Source: Malurus cyaneus samueli
Lineage: Eukaryota; Chordata; Aves; Passeriformes; Maluridae
Length of the DNA stretch: 64,000 bases
Direction: 5' to 3'
NCBI GenBank assembly: GCA_009741485.1
Contig: CM019214.1
Span: 527,535 to 591,534, forward strand
Notes under the pieces: generated by a model
The model's input: the letters and a program-made list of their open reading frames with translations, nothing else
Told to the model about the DNA's origin: nothing
Databases searched by the model: none
Translations under genes and position numbers: made by a program
Part shown: positions 58,633 to 64,000 of the stretch, piece by piece
How positions within the stretch are numbered: position 1 is the first letter of the stretch
How the letters are laid out: each line of letters starts with the position of its first letter

Positions 58633-61600
58633 ACTGCCCTCCCAAACCCGGCTTTGCTCCATCAGGTGTGTTGTGGTACCCTTGAGCCGCACCAACCATC
58701 CTCTGTGCCCCTCTCCTGTCCTTTTTACAATGAACACACAAGGCACCACTGCTCAACGGATATTCCTCGCTGGGGCAATGACAAAATACCTTCTTAACTC
58801 CCGATATTGTTTCCATCTTTGCTCAGTGCTCTGCCAATGCCACCCTTATTATAAGTTACACAAATTCCATTGCCAGACAGAATTATCCATCTCCCTACCA
58901 CTTCTCAGCACATGAGCATTTTCCCAAGAAATACGACTTTGTTCTCCCAAATGACCTGTGAGATGAGGAAACTTCCTCACTTCCATTTCATACACAGAGG
59001 CTTGAGGCACAGAGATATTAATGTCAACAGGGCTAACTCACTTGAAAGGTTTACGGTTTGACTTTCTTAGGGAGCCAGGCATTTTATTGCGCTACATTTC
59101 TCCAAAGCAAAGCAGAGTTTCTTGGTCTCCATTGGAAACTCCAAGCATTCTTCATTTCATTTCCACAAGTCAGACTGAAGGGCTCAGATAAGAAATCCAG
59201 AAATTGAAGAACACACAGGCATCACCTGTGAGAAATGTCAGTGCCAGTGATGTGATTTTAAATCCCAGTGGAATTCTGACACATCAGGAAGAAAATAAAG
59301 TTCTCCGGGGCAGTATTTAACAGCCCATCCCAGGAGACTTCCTCTTGTTCCATCTCTTTCACTGCACACATTCCCAGTTCTTGCAGCAAATAATGCAGAG
59401 GTCCTGGAGCCAACAGTTTGTTTTCCCCCATGTCTGTGATACTTTCCCCATCCCACATTCCCTCAACTATTTACTGCTGTGTGGAAAACCCTGCATGTGA
59501 AGGGTGAGCAAGTAACCCAAAATTGCACTTGCTACCACTCGGGATTGTAAACTCAGGTTTGCACAGGCAACTTGAAAACTGATTTTTCTTTTTTCTAGTT
59601 CCATGTCTGCCTCTGGTGCTGCAAGAAAACCCTTAGGACAAGTGAAGAAGGGGGCAGGAAGTTCCCAGGTTTCATGCTTGCAGCTCTTAAGCACCCCTGA
59701 GGCAGGAATGATCCCTTGCATAGGTGTCACAAAGATGCCAGTGGCAAATGGCCACTCTGGCTCCTTAGCAAAAGGAACTGCACTCCACAATGGTAATAAA
59801 GTGAATTTTTGCCATGGCACCCTGATCTATTCTATTCCTCAGGCCAGGTTCCACCCTCCTGGCTGCTTGTGACTCTTGATGCCTCAGGTTCAGTCCCAGG
59901 CTTAGCCCCAGTAAAGCTGTCCCCTCCCACTGGCAATCTGACAAATTATTTCAGAGAACACAAATTGTGCTCATGGCTTGTCAGTGGAAGTTTTAAATAT
60001 AAACTCTTAAATTTTAGCAAAGTTATGAAACATAGAAAAATAATTTTAAATATTGTTGTATCCTAGAGTGAGGCTTGATTACCTGGCTGCATTATTTAAG
60101 GAAAGCTTTTACAAACAGAAAGAATTTGCATGTGATCTCTGGATAACCAGACAACCTCAGCTGATAAAACAGTAATTTAAATGACCAGAGTATTCAGTGT
60201 AATTCTCTCTGTCAGGTGACCAGTTCTCCACTAGGCAGAGATTTAGGGGTGAATTCCCTCTGTAGTGTCCTTTCTCTGTATCTGAAAGCAAAACCCAAAG
60301 CTTTTTAGCAGCACTTCCAATTTATCCCTTCCACTAACAGGCAGCATCCTCTTAAAAATCTTTTCATCTCTCGACAGTACTAAATTAAACGGTCCTAATC
60401 CCAACTGAATGAGATGATTGTGCCCATCTGTGCTGTGGAGGAACTTGCAGACAGCTTCACTCAGCATAAGCAGCATCTGCTCTGCACACATCATACCTGC
60501 TATCCACACCTAAAAGTGATTTTGGCTGACTGACAAGCATTATTCTTGTGACATTACCCCAGCTGCACAGTACTTATTTATATAATCCGTTTAATAGGTA
60601 TGTGGGGTTTTATTGTTATTAATAATTAATAGATTAGAATAATGTAATGATCAATTATATCATGGTTTTGTTTATTTGATTGTTTATTTTGGTTTTTTTT
60701 AATCATGAATCAATAATCTGTTAGCCTAGTTATATCTTTAGGTGTAGATAAAAAGCTATAGGCTCTCTGGAGTCATCTGCCATAGGTACTGGATGCAGAG
60801 ATGATGAACAGCCTTGGCACAGGGGAGAAGGTTCATGTATTTTCAGGAATTTTCTCCAATATACCCAACGAAGAAAGGACATTGCACGGATTCTGAGTGA
60901 CCCCATCACTGCAGCTGGACACGAGATGTGGGGTGGCCACAGCACCTGCTGACAGCTCAGTGTCCTGCACCAGCTGGGTCCCTTCAAACACAGACAGGCC
61001 TGGCTTTCCATGGCACACCCAGCTTAGCATTTAGGCCAAGCCTGAGGTCTGGGACCAGAAACCAGCCTGGAGATATTCCCAGCCTGTCTCACTGCTGTGA
61101 CAAATCCACCAGCAATCATTCAGCTAAAACCACGGCATTCTGGCTGTGTTGCACCTGCAGCTTCAGGTGTCTTCCAGCAGGACAAGGGAAGCTTTGGAAA
61201 ATGGTTCAAGCTGGGCAGAGATTCATTTACAAAGTAATGTGCAAGAAGTTTAAGGAGCTGCTGTGGCAGCAGGGAGCTCTCCCTCACTCAGCTGGTGCCA
61301 CAAGCTCTGCTGGAAGAGTTTAAACCTCGCTCCAAGCTCTTCCCAGTGCCGGTGCCCGGGGCTGGTTCACACTGGCAGAGCCCCAGCACCACAGGCTCAG
61401 CTTTAAAGGACTGAGCTCAAACTCGCTCTGTGCTTCCAGCAGAACTGACCCAACAGGAGCTTGGAAACTTCACCCTCCAGCCAAGAAACGTGGCTAGGAC
61501 TGAAAGTCTTGGGAAAGAACATGTGGGGTCTGTTCCTATGTTTAGGGGGAAATTGCAGTGTATCTTTCCCTGAATGATTAATGCAGCAGCTGGAGGAAAT

Positions 61601-61819
61601 CAATAACAGAAATAATGACACTTTGTGCTTGCTGCATTGCTGTGCTTGCTCACTGACCTGGCCAGCCCCAGTTCTGCCACTTCCTGAGGGTGGCAGGGAG
61701 GAAGATTTTGTCCCAACTGTGGTAGCAGGGCCCAAGATGAGCCATGGCTGCAGGAGAATGTCCCTGTACCCTGGCTGGGGACATGAGGGTTTGGTGCAGC
61801 CAATCTCCCCCAGCTCCAG
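58633..61819. other. intergenic DNA, no gene recognised
   Basis: About 3.2 kb between the minisatellite and LTR copy 2. It contains a probable MIR relic (58950-59040) and T/A-rich sequence near 60590-60720. No coding potential or RNA gene is recognised. Confidence 0.6.
58950..59040 (-). repeat. probable MIR/L2-type fossil, antisense
   Basis: The + strand has agatgaggaaact at 58960-58972 and catttcatacacagaggctt followed by gaggcacagagatattaa at 58984-59021. This resembles the well-known antisense MIR/L2 3' block (bases around gatgaggaaactgaggcaca). The block seems partly duplicated or interrupted. It is old and needs profile confirmation. Confidence 0.4.
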
Positions 61820-62522
61820 TGTTGCCTGATGATTTTTGCTTTTCCCTTTACGTTTCTGTACCCTCTATGCATCCTCCTGTACCCCTTAGCCCCCATGTTT
61901 GTAATTCCTGATATTCCAGCTTAGTTTAGGAGCTCTGCTGGGCAGAGAGACCAAACATCCTGAGGAAGGGCTCAGTGTGCCCTGTGCTATCTTAAACCTG
62001 AGCTCAGCCTTGGGTGAAGCCTTCTGTCCAGAACATCTTGTGTAAACTGGGCTCTGGCCTCATCTGGGGGGATTCATTAGAATAGGGGGACATCACTGCA
62101 TTTGTGAAGTTTCTTATTGGGGAATCCTAGATAGATATGCTAATTCCTGAAACCTATAAAACTTGTATCTTATTGGGGAATCCTAGATAGATATGCTAAT
62201 TCCTGAAACCTATAAAACTTGTATCTTATTGGGGAATCCTAGATAGATATGCTAATTCCTGAAACCTATAAAACTTGTATCTTATTGGGGAATCCTAGAT
62301 AGATATGCTAATTCCTGAAACCTATAAAACTTGTATCTTATTGGGGAATCCTAGATAGATATGCTAATTCCTGAAACCTATAAAACTTGTATCTGTGCTG
62401 TACATGGGGGTGCATTCTGCCATCAAGTTGTGCACCTGGGATCCCAAATACCGAGGTAAAACCCTTTTTATCCCCTTAACCGTGTCTGTGTCATTATTAA
62501 AAACTGGCCTTTCAAGGCAGCA
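61820..62522 (+). mobile_element. solo LTR, copy 2 (plus strand), with expanded core
   Basis: It begins TGTTGCCTGATG at 61820 and ends GGCAGCA at 62522, giving near-perfect 7-bp inverted termini and TG...CA ends. It matches the minus-strand block at 49772-50342 and is longer (703 versus 571 bp), mainly because a 56-bp unit is present five times instead of twice. Each unit includes a TATA-like ctataaaa. An ATTAAA (62496-62501) near the 3' end could serve as polyadenylation signal. No gag/pol/env sequence adjoins it, so it is an endogenous-retrovirus solo LTR. I see no clear target-site duplication. Confidence 0.7.
62114..62393 (+). repeat. 5 x 56-bp identical tandem array in LTR copy 2
   Basis: Units start at 62114, 62170, 62226, 62282 and 62338. 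They appear identical over all 56 bp, beginning ttattggggaatcctagata and ending cctataaaacttgtatc. Each contains a TATA-like box (first at 62154-62161). Perfect identity implies recent expansion or homogenisation. Confidence 0.95.
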
Positions 62523-62608
62523 CAGCCACGGGGCAGGCTCAAGAGCAGGAATCTGAGATCCATGACTGCCTGTTTGGCTCAGGGAAACATCTCTGCAGCC
62601 CTGCACTT

Positions 62609-62695
62609 GTTGAAGTCACTGGGGGCAGGAACTAGATGATCTTTAAGATCCTTTCCAGCCCAAACCTTTTTGTGATTCTATGAAATCTATGAAAT
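62609..62695 (+). repeat. CR1 LINE 3' end fragment, plus strand
   Basis: The sense CR1 terminus is recognisable: aactagatgatctttaagat, then cctttccagcccaaacc, then the short terminal repeats ttgtgattctatgaaatcta. It starts about 90 bp after LTR copy 2. Confidence 0.85.
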
Positions 62696-63100
62696 AGCCT
62701 TCATTATGTTTTAAATAGAATGGATACTTCTTTTTTTTTGCATTCTTTTTCTGAGCCTTTGGAGTGCCCTTTTCCTGGCTTTTTGACAATGAAAGCCTCC
62801 TCACAATGCAGTACAATAACGTGACTTCAGATAGGGAAACTTCCAGAAAGTCCCCAAAAGCTGCAGTAAAGCTCCCAGAGCCAGCAGCACCAGGAAAGGA
62901 TCACAGGCAGACTCTCACACACTCCTTACCCTCCTCTCTGGCTGACAGAACCTTCACATTTCCACTCCACCATCTCTCACCAAAGTGACAAGTGTGAGAC
63001 CATGGATCTCAATTAATGTCTGTTAACTGCCTGGATGGAATTTGACAGAATATTAAATGCTGTTATTAAATGCACAACAATAACTAAAGACAAGACAAAG

Positions 63101-63132
63101 TATATATATATATATGTATGTATGTATATATG
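63101..63132 (+). repeat. (TA)n/(TATG)n microsatellite
   Basis: Eight TA dinucleotides lead into tatg tetramers. Likely polymorphic simple sequence. Confidence 0.9.
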
Positions 63133-63762
63133 CAGCTTTTTTTCTCAAGAAGACAGAATTTATTGACTTTCATCCCCTTCTGAGATACTTTCTGATTATG
63201 GGCAGCCTTGGCAATTATTCCAATGCTTGTTATATGAAACACTAGAGTGTCTCATATGTAAGCAATACCCTTCCAGAAATAATTATCCTCTTGACATAAT
63301 GTTATATATATGCTTCTTTGTTTAGGCATCCTGCAGATTAATAAAATCAAGAGCCAGATGCCTTGAGACAAATTAGCTATTTCCTGTCAATAAACTGTAA
63401 TGCAGCACACTGAATTTATGGGAAACACTGGTTCCATGGAATGCTTTGGGCTGCCAGTGCTGCTCCTCCCCATGGAATTTTAAGGACTAAAATCACACAC
63501 CATTGGTCCATAAGTACAGAAGAGTTTATCTAAATAAGAGCCATGAACAATGCAAGAGGGTTCTGCACCAAAAAGATCCATTTGACTTTGAATTTGCTTA
63601 GTCACTCTCCAACTCGTTTTTCACCTACAAGAATCTCTATGTTCACTTTTAAAACCAGGTTGTTTTTATGGGTGTTTGAATAATGACAGTGCACTGCAGC
63701 TGTTTGGCACTGCTTCTGCAATGGCATTCGTGACAGGGATGATGTCTCTGACAGACCAAGTG

Positions 63763-63835
63763 ATCACAGAATCACAGAATCATTAGGGCTGGAAAAGACC
63801 TCTAGATGACTGAGTCCACATTGACCTAATCACAC
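63763..63835 (-). repeat. CR1 LINE 3' end fragment
   Basis: The + strand reads atcacagaatcacagaatca, then ttagggctggaaaagacctc, then tagatgactgagtccaca. This is the antisense CR1 terminus, so the element lies on the minus strand, 5' truncated. Confidence 0.8.
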
Positions 63836-63877
63836 CATTGTTAATAGCCAGCTAGAGAGAAGAAATATCTGAAATGC

Positions 63878-63902
63878 AAAAAAAAAAAAAAAAAAAAAAA
63901 AA
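63878..63902 (+). repeat. poly(A) tract
   Basis: About 24 consecutive A bases shortly after the CR1 fragment. It is not a CR1 tail, because CR1 ends in short octamer-like repeats and not poly(A). Confidence 0.9.
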
Positions 63903-64000
63903 GCTTATCATCCTACATTTTTCTGGTATATTTCTAACTCATCCAAGGGTTGTTTTCTGCTCCGGACTTTGATTAAAATATTTTGGTGCTCCAGCCTAGT

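Larger units (their letters stand above)
62696..64000. other. intergenic DNA to window end, no gene recognised
   Basis: Ordinary AT-leaning sequence holding a TA/TATG microsatellite, one CR1 terminus and a poly(A) run. No coding or RNA gene is recognised. Confidence 0.6.

Noticed and set aside
57542..58915. 457-codon plus-strand frame, and 326- and 295-codon minus-strand frames, as possible repetitive proteins
   Set aside because: They exist because the 26-bp minisatellite unit lacks stops on both strands. The unit is not a multiple of three and has indels, so no frame is preserved by selection.
63878..63902. Poly(A) tract as the tail of a processed pseudogene
   Set aside because: No gene-like sequence precedes it, and the neighbouring CR1 fragment does not use poly(A) tails.

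Overview
The window looks like avian nuclear DNA, probably from a songbird-like bird. It carries several truncated CR1 LINE 3' ends, solo LTR-like elements, CpG-rich promoter sequence and compact vertebrate splice sites. The only protein-coding gene I can support is PTCHD1 (patched domain-containing 1). It lies on the + strand and all three of its coding exons are present. The bird identification rests on CR1 character and general appearance, not on a search.

Layout: 1-3300 is upstream flanking DNA with one probable MIR-type fossil SINE near 2500. About 3330-5110 is a strong CpG island spanning the promoter, 5' UTR and first coding exon. It contains a G-quadruplex motif, a 12-bp-arm palindrome and an upstream ORF that overlaps the PTCHD1 start. 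Coding exon 1 is 4513-4863, intron 1 is 4864-16816, coding exon 2 is 16817-17477, intron 2 is 17478-35778 and coding exon 3 is 35779-37433. The joined frame gives 888 residues, the length I recall for mammalian PTCHD1, with no frameshift or internal stop. Intron 2 holds an antisense solo LTR-like element (28585-29163), an old CR1-like relic, a CR1 end and a 20-base assembly gap (33300-33319).

The 26.5 kb downstream of the stop (37434-64000) appears to be intergenic apart from an undefined 3' UTR. It holds two inverted copies of one LTR family (49772-50342 minus, 61820-62522 plus). The plus copy has its TATA-containing core amplified to five identical 56-bp units. Also present are a third LTR-like element (55326-55680), a GC-rich 26-bp minisatellite of about 34 copies (57743-58632) that opens long reading frames on both strands, and several CR1 and MIR remnants.

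The product is a multipass Patched/RND-family membrane protein with a sterol-sensing domain and a C-terminal PDZ ligand. It is known mainly as a neuronal and synaptic protein linked to autism and intellectual disability in humans. No second gene, tRNA, rRNA, CRISPR array or complete mobile element was recognised. The most interesting points are the overlapping uORF, the apparent lack of the acidic TM4/TM10 residues typical of RND pumps, the LTR core-promoter amplification and the six-frame-open minisatellite.
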